Part shown: positions 54,620 to 62,683 of the stretch, one piece after another | Layout of the letters: the number at the start of each line of letters is the position of its first letter | How positions within the stretch are numbered: position 1 is the first letter of the stretch | Origin: JTS-RE37 sp963756115 | GTDB taxonomy: Bacteria > Bacteroidota > Bacteroidia > Flavobacteriales > Flavobacteriaceae | Direction of reading: 5' to 3' | NCBI GenBank assembly: GCA_963756115.1 | Contig: CAVWMN010000001.1 | Location: 186,001 to 250,000 of the forward strand | DNA length: 64,000 nucleotides | The notes under the pieces: model-generated | Databases searched by the model: none | What the model was told of the DNA's origin: nothing | Seen by the model: the letters and a program-made list of their open reading frames with translations, nothing else | Translations under genes and position numbers: made by a program

Positions 54620-55879
54620 TTATTCTGTCCTGAGAGCATCTATTGGTCTTATTTTTATGGCACTCTGGGCAGGAATAAAACCCGCCAGCAACCCTGAGAT
54701 CATCAGGATTGCGAGAGCTGCTGTTATTACACCCAGGTTTACACTGGGATTTATGAACATGTCCACCGGGCCATTGGCATCGAGCAGAGCATTTACGCCA
54801 TATATAAACAATGCCCCAAAGATGATCCCGGTCATTCCGGAGATCAGGGTAAGAAATATGGATTCCATCAGAATCTGCTTCCGGATAGACCAGGGATCTT
54901 CCCCCAGGGCCCGCCTGATTCCAATTTCCTTGGTTCGCTCCTTAACTACGATTAACATAATGTTGCTCACACCAATGATACCGGATAACAATACCAAAAT
55001 ACCCACGAAATAGGCTATCCACCGCATAGCCCCGAACAGGCTTTCCACACGGTTATATTGTTCATACAGGTCAAAATACCCCACCGCCCGATCATCATCC
55101 GGGTGGACCTTCCCGTTTTCCTTGACCACCGAGATGATCCTTTCCTTCATACTGGTAATGGAATACCCGTCCCGGGCCGTTATGGCCATCCATCCCACAT
55201 CATTTCCCGTATTGAAAGCCTGTGAAAAGGCAGTGAACGGTATAAATATTTCTTTCTGTCCTTCTTCCCCATTTCCATCGTTGCTCTTCTTTTTGTAGAC
55301 GCCTATCACCATAAAGCTTACACCATTGATCTTAATATAGGTACCCAATACAGCTTCCCCCAGATCATACAGCGTGTTCTGGACACCCTGGCCTATTACC
55401 GCAACCTTGCGTTTGTCGTTGATATCATTTTGGTTTATAAATCGGCCCTGCAGTATATTCAGTGGGTCCTGGTTGATTATTTCAGGGAAATCCCCATATA
55501 CATTAAAGGCTCCGGTCCGTATCCCCCTGATGACGTTGTTGGCACCCATAAACCCGCCCAGCTGGTTCCTTGGTGAAATATACCTCAGCCCTGGCACGGC
55601 GTCCCGGATAGCCTCTACATCCCCTGTTTTAAAAGTATAGCTCCGGCCCTTTGGCAACCCCTTGTATTCCCTGGTGGTATTCCTGGACCACATAAACATG
55701 GTATTGGTTGCAATATCCCCGAAATCTGCATTTATGCCATTTTCTAGGCCTTTCCCGGCTGCCAGCAATATAATGAGAATCAGGATCCCCCAGAAAACCC
55801 CGAATGCGGTCAATATGGTGCGGAACCAGTTCGTAGTTAAGACCTCTATTATTTCTTTCCAACGATCCCTGCTAAACAT
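54620..55879 (-). CDS. MacB-like ABC permease C (type 2)
   Basis: The protein has 419 residues. The N-terminal helix with GVFWGILILIILLAAGKGL resembles permease A (GVLWGIFIYIALAGAAKGM). The periplasmic domain has YISPRNQLGGFMGANN. FtsX helices close the protein (IAYFVGILVLLSGIIGVSNI, LTLISGMTGIIFGALFIYG). No ATPase domain is fused. It lies 95 bp after permease D and 77 bp before adaptor 2. Confidence 0.92.
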   Translation of the reverse strand: MFSRDRWKEIIEVLTTNWFRTILTAFGVFWGILILIILLAAGKGLENGINADFGDIATNTMFMWSRNTTREYKGLPKGRSYTFKTGDVEAIRDAVPGLRYISPRNQLGGFMGANNVIRGIRTGAFNVYGDFPEIINQDPLNILQGRFINQNDINDKRKVAVIGQGVQNTLYDLGEAVLGTYIKINGVSFMVIGVYKKKSNDGNGEEGQKEIFIPFTAFSQAFNTGNDVGWMAITARDGYSITSMKERIISVVKENGKVHPDDDRAVGYFDLYEQYNRVESLFGAMRWIAYFVGILVLLSGIIGVSNIMLIVVKERTKEIGIRRALGEDPWSIRKQILMESIFLTLISGMTGIIFGALFIYGVNALLDANGPVDMFINPSVNLGVITAALAILMISGLLAGFIPAQSAIKIRPIDALRTE

Positions 55880-55974
55880 ACCTTACTCCTTCTCGTATTC
55901 TAAAATTAGATAACACTGTTTTTATGGGTTTTTTTATATCACCCTTCAAAACCATACCATATTTGTTGCCAGCA

Positions 55975-57222
55975 CTACTCATCCCTTAATGCTTCTATGG
56001 TAGGAATATTGGCGGCCCGCCATGCGGGGAAAAAACCGGCTACCGCACCCGCGAATATCAGGACAAATACCGTTGTGAGGGCCACATTGAAATTGACCGA
56101 GGGGTTCAGGATGTAGTCTACCTCGATATGCGGCCCTGCCAGTTCCAGCAGTCCCATGCTAAATATGAGGCCCGTAAAACCCGAAACGGCTGTGATGAAA
56201 ATGGATTCATGCAGGATCATCCAGATGATGGCCCAGGGTTTCGCACCCAGCGCTTTCCGTATCCCGATTTCCCGGGTCCTTTCCTTGACGACGATGAGCA
56301 TGATGTTGCTGACCCCAACCACCCCGGCAATGATGGTACAGATACCTACGAACCAAAAGAAGAATTTGATGTTCCCTGTAAGGCTAAAAAATCTTTTGGC
56401 TTCCTCGAGGGTATTAAAAACATTAATGGCACTGGTGTCATCCGGAGCCACGGAATGTGCTTCCTGAAGGTATTGTTTCAGTCGGGCTGAAAATTGCATG
56501 GATTCAGCAACGGCCTGCTCAAAGTTTTCAGCGGGTTTCATGGTATAATACATATTATCCACCATATCTGCCCCGTTGAAAACCCGTTGTGCCGTACTCA
56601 GGGGAACATAGATACGCTCTTCTTCCCGGTCTCCGCCCACATCCCCAAAAACACCTATGATCCTGAATTGAATACCCGAAATATCAAGGTATTCTTCCAG
56701 GGGATCCTCCCCGGCCCTGAACAATTCCCTTTTTATTTTATTGCTGATAACCGCAACCTTAGCTACACGCTGCTGATCGCTGTAATTGATAAACCTGCCA
56801 TGGGACATGTATTCGTTCTCAATGAACTGATACCCGGGAGCAATGCCCTGTACGCTATATCCGAGGGTTTCTTTCTTGTAATTTACCTGGGCATCCCTGA
56901 TCCGGTACAGGGAAGATCGGTGGTCAATATCATCCGCAAATTTCACTTCAGCGAAATCATAATTTGCATTGCGCAACTGTATGGGCCGCCCCGGATTCAG
57001 TCCTTTGTACTCCTTGCTGGTGACTTGTGTCCAAACCACAATGCGGCTACTGGCATCTTCGGCAAATTCCTGGGCGATCCCATTTTGCATGCCCTGGCCA
57101 AATCCCAATAAAATAACAAGGATAAAAATACCGGATGCCACCGAGAGGCCGGTAAGGAACGTCCTTAACTTATTCTTGCGGATGGCTTCAAAGACTTCCT
57201 GCCACCTTTCAATGTCGAACAT
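55975..57222 (-). CDS. MacB-like ABC permease D (type 1)
   Basis: The protein has 415 residues and is the first gene of the locus. The N terminus IRKNKLRTFLTGLSVASGI matches permease B. A MacB periplasmic domain (about 45-290) precedes FtsX helices (FFFWFVGICTIIAGVVGVSNI, ITAVSGFTGLIFSMGLLEL), and the C terminus has the conserved PTIEALRDE end common to all four. The upstream 109 bp should carry the promoter, but I saw no exact TAnnTTTG. Confidence 0.92.
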   Translation of the reverse strand: MFDIERWQEVFEAIRKNKLRTFLTGLSVASGIFILVILLGFGQGMQNGIAQEFAEDASSRIVVWTQVTSKEYKGLNPGRPIQLRNANYDFAEVKFADDIDHRSSLYRIRDAQVNYKKETLGYSVQGIAPGYQFIENEYMSHGRFINYSDQQRVAKVAVISNKIKRELFRAGEDPLEEYLDISGIQFRIIGVFGDVGGDREEERIYVPLSTAQRVFNGADMVDNMYYTMKPAENFEQAVAESMQFSARLKQYLQEAHSVAPDDTSAINVFNTLEEAKRFFSLTGNIKFFFWFVGICTIIAGVVGVSNIMLIVVKERTREIGIRKALGAKPWAIIWMILHESIFITAVSGFTGLIFSMGLLELAGPHIEVDYILNPSVNFNVALTTVFVLIFAGAVAGFFPAWRAANIPTIEALRDE

Positions 57223-57331
57223 CGGATTGGGTGTTTGATTGATGATACAGACTGTATAGCAATAAGACTACCGGAATCCGGAATTGTTACAGTTTCCCAG
57301 AAAAAAGAGTATAATAACGGGTAAAGGCGGA

Positions 57332-57544
57332 TCAGACTTTCATCTTTCGGTAGATAACATAAAAGATACCCCCTACGAGTATATATGGTACGGCCATAAG
57401 GTAAATGATGCCATTATTGATACCTTCTGCCACTGCAGTATTTTCCCCGCTTTCCAGCACGGCCCTGCACATTGCGCACTGGGCTTGCGAAAGGGAGGGG
57501 GCAAGAAGGGCCAGCGCAGCCAGGATGGTATATTTAATTTTCAT
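57332..57544 (-). CDS. Small membrane protein of the oxidase cluster
   Basis: The protein has 70 residues with a signal-like N terminus (MKIKYTILAALALLAPSLSQ), a CAMC pair (Cys23 and Cys26) just after it, and one membrane helix at the C-terminal half (IIYLMAVPYILVGGIFYVIY). Short proteins with CAMC and one helix are often found at the end of flavobacterial oxidase-assembly clusters. The Cys pair could bind copper or heme-related cofactors, but this is a guess. It is the last gene, 20 bp after DUF420. Confidence 0.75.
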   Translation of the reverse strand: MKIKYTILAALALLAPSLSQAQCAMCRAVLESGENTAVAEGINNGIIYLMAVPYILVGGIFYVIYRKMKV

Positions 57545-57564
57545 CGTTCCTTTTTAAGAATTTT

Positions 57565-58098
57565 TTATGCGGCATAATAGGGAGAAATCATCAAATAAAC
57601 AACAACGCCTGTGACGGCCACATACAGCCAGATCGGGAATGTGATCCGTGCCAGTTTCCGATGGCTTGCAAAATTTTTCAGGTAGGCCCTCGCATACGTT
57701 TTAAGGACCAGGGGGATAATCGCCACAGAAAGAAGGATATGCGTTATCAAAATAAAATAGTATACATATCGGATCATACCCTCTCCCCCATAAGGGGTGG
57801 AATCAGAGGTCATATGATACGCTACATATAAAACCAGGAAAATGAGGGATAACACGATACACGTTGTCATCAGGGTTTGGTGCATTTGCCTTTTGCCGTT
57901 CTTTATGGCCCATACCGCGACTATCAATATCAGGGCCGTTAGCCCGTTGATGGATGCGTAAACCGGGGGCAGGAAAGAAAGGGGTTCCACGTCCGGGAGC
58001 TTTACACCAAATAACACCGCTACTATTACCGGGATCACTATGGACACCCCGGTGATATACCTGTTAAACCTCTTTTCCCTGATCCTCGCTATATCCAT
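57565..58098 (-). CDS. DUF420 membrane protein (cytochrome oxidase assembly type)
   Basis: The protein has 177 residues with about five membrane helices. Conserved DUF420 features include SFLPPVYASINGLTALIL, the His-containing YHMTSDSTPYGGEG and ITHILLSVAIIPLVL. It relates to YozB/CtaM-like proteins involved in heme-copper oxidase maturation. It starts directly after the SCO stop codon, so it is co-translated with it. Confidence 0.9.
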   Translation of the reverse strand: MDIARIREKRFNRYITGVSIVIPVIVAVLFGVKLPDVEPLSFLPPVYASINGLTALILIVAVWAIKNGKRQMHQTLMTTCIVLSLIFLVLYVAYHMTSDSTPYGGEGMIRYVYYFILITHILLSVAIIPLVLKTYARAYLKNFASHRKLARITFPIWLYVAVTGVVVYLMISPYYAA

Positions 58099-58827
58099 CT
58101 ATTCTGCCAGTAATTTAGTAATGTCCTCCTTTAATATACTGATCTGTTCCGTTTCGCCGGATGAATTACTTCCCTGTTTTTCGGTGATGGTGCCCCGGTA
58201 ATAGATCAGCGGATTTCCGAATTCATCCAACCTGGATCGTAAAAACCCTTTTTTATCAACAAGGGCAAATAAGCCGGAATGCTCAAAGCCTCCCGGAATA
58301 TCAGGAGCCTGGGCGGCAAAGATATTAAACCCGACATTGGCAAGGTTAAAAATGACATCCCGGTCACCCGTCAGCAAATGCCAGTCCATATCTTTTATGC
58401 CATACTTCTCTGCATAGGATTTTAAAACCATCGGTGTATCGTATTCCGGATTGATACTGATAGAGGCTACCCCAAAATCCTCAAACTCCTGCAATTCGTT
58501 TTGCAGTTCAACCAGGTTCTGGCTCATTACCGGGCAGATGGAAGGACAGCTTGTAAAAAAGAAATCGACTACATAGACCTTCCCCAGATAATCTTTGTTG
58601 GTGATCAACAGGCTATCCTGGTCTATCAATGCAAACTCGGGGACTTTTCTTTTTTCGCCATCCATGGTAATGTAGGCGAGTGGTCCCTCCTTGTCCCGGA
58701 CATTCATCCGGTCATTTTCCACCACTGATCCACTTTGGACACGGCTTACGATCCTGGGAACAAAAATAATCCCAAAGACCAGTATGACCAGCGATACCCA
58801 TACGTATGTATATTTGTTGCGTTTCAT
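58099..58827 (-). CDS. SCO1/SenC family copper chaperone
   Basis: The protein has 242 residues with one N-terminal membrane anchor (about 8-27). The copper ligands are Cys94 and Cys98 in TSCPSICP and His183 in GGFEHSGLF. The thioredoxin core has VYVVDFFFTSC and ALVDKKGFLR. SCO proteins deliver copper to the CuA site of oxidase subunit II, on the periplasmic side. It lies 47 bp downstream of the cysteine-free relative. Confidence 0.95.
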   Translation of the reverse strand: MKRNKYTYVWVSLVILVFGIIFVPRIVSRVQSGSVVENDRMNVRDKEGPLAYITMDGEKRKVPEFALIDQDSLLITNKDYLGKVYVVDFFFTSCPSICPVMSQNLVELQNELQEFEDFGVASISINPEYDTPMVLKSYAEKYGIKDMDWHLLTGDRDVIFNLANVGFNIFAAQAPDIPGGFEHSGLFALVDKKGFLRSRLDEFGNPLIYYRGTITEKQGSNSSGETEQISILKEDITKLLAE

Positions 58828-58874
58828 GTATCTATGTTTTCCCCGTTAGCCTTCCTAACATCTGAACCGACAGA

Positions 58875-59507
58875 TCACTTTTGACGGGGAGCAGTATTCT
58901 TTTTGAGGGCCAACCGGTATTCTGCCAATATTATTTTTACGTCATCTACCATCTTGTTGTTCAGGTCGGCCACGGATTCGGAATTAAAACCAAATTTAAC
59001 CTGCTCCCCCTCATCCCGGTCTCTGCCCCTGAGATTTCCTTCCTTGTCTATAATGAAAACATATGGGGTACCCAGATTGGTATCCAGTCCCAGGTCAGTA
59101 TCCAGGGAATTGAACAGGGATCGTATCTCCTCATCCCCGGCAAATACAAATTTCCATTTGCGGATATCTGTAAATCCTCCCAATTCCTTTTTAAGGTCTT
59201 CCACACTTTCGTTGGTTCCCTCAGGCATTAACATCAGAAATTGAAAATCCTCAAATTCGTAGAACCGCTTGTATATTTTCTGGTTCAGGTTGAACGCGTC
59301 TCCCTTTTTTATATCTAGATCCCTGCCGGGGAAACCCAGGATGGTGATCTTACCTATAAAGGTTTCGGAGGGTTCTATTAGCTGCACATCCATAACATGT
59401 TCCTCCAGCGTAGGAAGTTTGCCAAAATTATTGACCCCCGAAGCAAAGAAAAGATACGCCACAATAGGGAGTATGAATAAAATCACTAAAACAAATGCCT
59501 TTTTCAT
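58875..59507 (-). CDS. SCO/thioredoxin-like membrane protein without cysteines
   Basis: The protein has 210 residues and a membrane anchor (about 3-22). The layout follows SCO proteins: TFIGKITILGFPGRD takes the place of the copper-binding loop, QFLMLMPEG follows, and TPYVFIIDKEGNLRGRDRD matches the SCO strand that ends in a Gly-Arg turn. There is no cysteine at all, so it cannot bind copper as SCO does. It is the first gene after a terminator in the oxidase cluster and just before the real SCO gene. It may be a structural partner or antagonist of SCO; this is inference. Confidence 0.8.
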   Translation of the reverse strand: MKKAFVLVILFILPIVAYLFFASGVNNFGKLPTLEEHVMDVQLIEPSETFIGKITILGFPGRDLDIKKGDAFNLNQKIYKRFYEFEDFQFLMLMPEGTNESVEDLKKELGGFTDIRKWKFVFAGDEEIRSLFNSLDTDLGLDTNLGTPYVFIIDKEGNLRGRDRDEGEQVKFGFNSESVADLNNKMVDDVKIILAEYRLALKKNTAPRQK

Positions 59508-59519
59508 TTACTAGTGCAA

Positions 59520-59551
59520 AAATAAAAAAGACGGCTGTTATACCGTCTTTT
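59520..59551 (-). terminator. Intrinsic terminator after the oxidase subunit IV gene
   Basis: On the minus strand AAAAGACGG (59551-59543), loop TATAACAG and CCGTCTTTT (59534-59526) are followed by more T. The T tract runs into TATTTTTG (59524-59517), an exact -7 box in the gap before the cysteine-free SCO-like gene. Confidence 0.75.
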
Positions 59552-59569
59552 GATTCTGTTAATTCGTTC

Positions 59570-59953
59570 TTAGAAATTCCATTGAACGAAGCCATCCTTA
59601 AAGACGTTGTAGATATAATCCGCCTCGAACAGGAGTATAAAGACCAGATAGGCGACCAGGAAAATCGGGGTCCAGACCACGGCCCTTCGCAAAGAGCTTT
59701 TTTCATCACGAAGGTGCATAAAATCCCATGAGATGTAATAGGCCTTCACCAGTGTCAGGATGATGAAAATCCAATTCAGGATCTTCATTCCCAGGAATGT
59801 ATTATGGGTCAGGACCCGGGGTTTAGTGATACCGAATACTACTTCAATGGCGGTAACAATTGTTAGGAAAATCAGAACACCCCATATTTTTTGGGTATTC
59901 GACCTGAACTTGATAAGTCCCCTGAAAATTTGCAGTTTATGTGCGTGTGCCAT
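59570..59953 (-). CDS. Cytochrome c oxidase subunit IV (prokaryotic caa3 type)
   Basis: The protein has 127 residues with three membrane helices (about 25-42, 59-75 and 92-112). The motif ILTLVKAYYISWDFMHLRDE is conserved in the small fourth subunit of caa3/bo-type oxidases in Bacteroidota. It stabilises the complex and carries no cofactor. It lies 54 bp after the subunit III gene and before a terminator. Confidence 0.9.
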   Translation of the reverse strand: MAHAHKLQIFRGLIKFRSNTQKIWGVLIFLTIVTAIEVVFGITKPRVLTHNTFLGMKILNWIFIILTLVKAYYISWDFMHLRDEKSSLRRAVVWTPIFLVAYLVFILLFEADYIYNVFKDGFVQWNF

Positions 59954-60007
59954 TCTTGATACTTTAATTTTTTTAGTATGCTTTCTGATGTTGCCGGGGT
60001 CTTTCCT

Positions 60008-60982
60008 TTATACCAGGTAAAAGAAGGTAAAGACAAATACCCACACCAAATCAACAAAGTGCCAGTACAACCCGACTTTTTCAACCATTTCGTAATGCCC
60101 CCTTCGTTCATAGGTACCCAGGATAACATTGAAGAAAATGATCATATTGATCAAAACTCCTGAAAAAACGTGGAATCCGTGAAACCCTGTAATAAAGAAG
60201 AAGAAATCAGCGAAAAGGCGGCTCCCATACTCATTACGCACAAGATTGGCCCCTTCCACAACCATTACTCCATCTTTGATCTTCTGAAGTGATTCCTCCC
60301 TTGTCAGCAAGGTCTTTGTATGGTCATCCGTTATTGTCTCGGTCCTGATCAGGATATTGGGGTTGGCCATGAAACCTTCTTTTACTTCATTAATAGAGAA
60401 GGAAGTCAGCGATTGGTCTCCGTAGAACCATACCCCATTGGCTTGATCATGGACAACCCGTTCATCCGGGATTGTCTTTGCGAAGTCGGCCAATGCAGCC
60501 CGCTCCCCGGTATCCGCCTTTACAAATTGGAGAATCCTCCCCCCTTTCGTTTCCACGGCACCATAATCCCCACGGATAAATGTGGCCCATTCCCAGGCCT
60601 GGGATCCTACGAAAATTGCCCCTCCTATGATAGTAAGGAACATATACCAGATTACCCTCGTTTTCTGCATTTTATGACCGGCGTCAACAGCGAGTACCAT
60701 CGTAACGGAAGACATGATAAGGATGAAGGTCATAAAGGCCACGTAATACATGGGATAATTTCCATGGAAAAAAGGCACGTGGGTAAAAACCTGGTCAGCT
60801 ATCGGCCAGGTTTCAATAAACTTAAATCGCGAAAAACCGTACGAGGCCAGAAATCCCGAAAAGGTCAGCGCATCCGATACCAGGAAAAACCACATCATGA
60901 GTTTTCCATAACTTGCACCTAATGGCCTGTTTCCGCCACCCCACACGTTTTCTTCCGTACCTGTTGTTACCGTAGCATCCAT
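60008..60982 (-). CDS. Cytochrome c oxidase subunit III with a long soluble insert
   Basis: The protein has 324 residues. Typical subunit III features are present: MMWFFLVSDALTFSGFLASY, QAWEWATFIRGD and the final helices FFFITGFHGFHVFSGV and KVGLYWHFVDLVWVFVF. Between the third and fourth helices (about 145-245) is a soluble segment of some 100 residues, rich in charge. This insert is known from flavobacterial subunit III. It has its own candidate promoter (61013-61048). Confidence 0.92.
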   Translation of the reverse strand: MDATVTTGTEENVWGGGNRPLGASYGKLMMWFFLVSDALTFSGFLASYGFSRFKFIETWPIADQVFTHVPFFHGNYPMYYVAFMTFILIMSSVTMVLAVDAGHKMQKTRVIWYMFLTIIGGAIFVGSQAWEWATFIRGDYGAVETKGGRILQFVKADTGERAALADFAKTIPDERVVHDQANGVWFYGDQSLTSFSINEVKEGFMANPNILIRTETITDDHTKTLLTREESLQKIKDGVMVVEGANLVRNEYGSRLFADFFFFITGFHGFHVFSGVLINMIIFFNVILGTYERRGHYEMVEKVGLYWHFVDLVWVFVFTFFYLV

Positions 60983-61012
60983 ATAAAAATTATAGCTTTA
61001 ATATAATATTGG

Positions 61013-61048
61013 CAAATTTACATTTTTTTAGACTACAGGGAAATCAAA
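61013..61048 (-). promoter_or_regulatory. Possible promoter of the long subunit III gene
   Basis: On the minus strand TTTG (61048-61045), a 24-nt spacer and an exact TAAATTTG (61020-61013). The spacer is slightly long. The box lies 31 nt before the ATG at 60982. Confidence 0.4.
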
Positions 61049-61079
61049 TAACTTACAAAACCACCATTAATCTTAATAA

Positions 61080-61661
61080 TTATCGAAAGAAATAGAAAAA
61101 TAACATCAGGTAGACCCAAAGAAGGTCTAAAAAGTGCCAGAAAGTTGCGCCCAATTCAAATCCCAGCATATTGTCTGATGTATACCTGCCTTTTATCGTA
61201 TTGTACAATACCACAAGTAATGATATAAGTCCGGCTACTACATGGAGGATATGTACCACAGCGATCAGGAATATATAGGACATCGTAATGCTGCTGGTTG
61301 GGCCGGTGAAATAATATCCCTGCCCTATCATCTGGGAAAAGCCCTGGAACTGCAATGTGATAAATGCCAGACCTAAAACGGTTGTTAAGGCCAGCCAGCG
61401 GGTAGTAACCCGGAGGTTGTCCTTTAAAAGGGTATTTTTAGCCAGTATAAAAGAAAGGCTGCTCAGTATGATCACCCCTGTACTGATAAAGAAAGAAGAA
61501 GGTAAAACAAAATCGGCAAGCCAGTCTTCCCGGGAGCTACTCACGATATAAGCACTTGTCCATCCGGCAAAAGCCATTAGCAGGCTCACAATGCCGAACC
61601 ACAGCATCATCTTTTTGGCCCTGTCCTTCTTCTCACGATCACTACCTTGTGTCAAATCCAT
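61080..61661 (-). CDS. Cytochrome c oxidase subunit III (short form)
   Basis: The protein has 193 residues with five membrane helices. Conserved motifs are MLWFGIVSLLMAFAGWTSAY, FQGFSQMIGQGYYFTG and the end HVVAGLISLLVV with FELGATFWHFLDLLWVYLM. It has the usual core length without the insert seen in the 324-residue paralogue. It starts 5 bp after the stop of the heme O synthase gene, so the two are co-transcribed. Confidence 0.93.
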   Translation of the reverse strand: MDLTQGSDREKKDRAKKMMLWFGIVSLLMAFAGWTSAYIVSSSREDWLADFVLPSSFFISTGVIILSSLSFILAKNTLLKDNLRVTTRWLALTTVLGLAFITLQFQGFSQMIGQGYYFTGPTSSITMSYIFLIAVVHILHVVAGLISLLVVLYNTIKGRYTSDNMLGFELGATFWHFLDLLWVYLMLFFYFFR

Positions 61662-61666
61662 AGTTC

Positions 61667-62566
61667 CTAGATATATTTATCCGCTACATATACAAGCTGC
61701 ATCAATGTAATGTAGCTTACACTGGCCAGCATCAGTTTTCGGGCCGAGGCATTATCGCGTTTCTTGAATAACTGGATCGCAAACCATAGCATCACGGCGC
61801 CCATTAAAAAAATAATCACCGCTGCTGATACGGACAAATGCAGGTTACCCGTGATCCCGAATACAGGAACCACTGAGATCAGCATCATCCAGATGGTATA
61901 CAAAATAATCTGGCTTGCAGTTCCCCTGTCCTTTTTACCGGTTGGCAACATTTTAAACCCGCCTTTTTTATAATCCTCATCCAGCATCCACCCAAGGGCC
62001 CAAAAATGAGGAAACTGCCAAAAAAACTGTATCATAAACAGTGTGCCTGGTTCTATACCAAAATCATTGGTTGCTGCCACCCAACCCAGCATGAACGGAA
62101 TGGCACCCGGAAAAGCGCCAACAAAAACGGACAGTGGGGTCTTTGTTTTTAACGGGGTATAGACACTGGTATATAAAAATATGGATATGGCACCAAACAT
62201 GGCTGTTTTGGGATTCAGGATATATAAGGCAACTACTCCCAACAGGGTCATTACCACAGCGATGGCCATGGCGGTCTGGACGCTCATCCTGCCCGCCGGG
62301 ATAGGTCTGTTCCGGGTACGGCTCATAAGGGCGTCGAGGTCTTTTTCGATGACCTGATTAAAAGCATTGGAAGCACCAACCATACAATACCCTCCAAATG
62401 AGAGAAGGGCCAGTGCATCCCATTGTACGACATCTGCCCCCAGGAAATATCCGGCAATCGCGGAAAATACCACACTGACTGCCAGCCTTGCTTTCGTGAT
62501 TTCCTTAAAATCAGCAAAAATAAATGCCAGGGTGGTACTTTTTGCTGAGCCGACTGCAGTCTTCAT
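61667..62566 (-). CDS. ctaB: Protoheme IX farnesyltransferase (heme O synthase)
   Basis: The protein has 299 residues from ATG 62566; the frame extends to 62617 but that start would lie upstream of the predicted transcription start. UbiA-superfamily motifs are present: the Asp-rich site NAFNQVIEKDLDALMSRTRNRP and a second one in LDEDYKKGGFKMLP, with about nine membrane helices. It adds a farnesyl group to heme B for the oxidase. It is first in the oxidase operon. Confidence 0.95.
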   Translation of the reverse strand: MKTAVGSAKSTTLAFIFADFKEITKARLAVSVVFSAIAGYFLGADVVQWDALALLSFGGYCMVGASNAFNQVIEKDLDALMSRTRNRPIPAGRMSVQTAMAIAVVMTLLGVVALYILNPKTAMFGAISIFLYTSVYTPLKTKTPLSVFVGAFPGAIPFMLGWVAATNDFGIEPGTLFMIQFFWQFPHFWALGWMLDEDYKKGGFKMLPTGKKDRGTASQIILYTIWMMLISVVPVFGITGNLHLSVSAAVIIFLMGAVMLWFAIQLFKKRDNASARKLMLASVSYITLMQLVYVADKYI

Positions 62567-62586
62567 GCTTTTGTTTGGTAAGGGCG

Positions 62587-62617
62587 CAAAGATACGCCCC
62601 ATCCTTTTTTTTTGCAA
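62587..62617 (-). promoter_or_regulatory. Bacteroidota-type promoter of ctaB
   Basis: On the minus strand TTG (62617-62615), a 20-nt spacer and an exact TATCTTTG (62594-62587). The start codon follows 20 nt after the -7 box. It partly overlaps the divergent promoter of the MBL-fold gene. Confidence 0.65.
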
Positions 62618-62645
62618 CGAATTAGGCGTGTTTGTGCTATCTTTA
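62611..62645 (+). promoter_or_regulatory. Possible promoter of the MBL-fold hydrolase gene
   Basis: TTTG (62611-62614), a 23-nt spacer and TATCTTTA (62638-62645), one mismatch from TAnnTTTG. It is interleaved with the ctaB promoter, so the two may compete for polymerase. Confidence 0.45.
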
Positions 62646-62683
62646 AATAGATAACCTTTTCCATTTAAACCAATTCATAAAAA

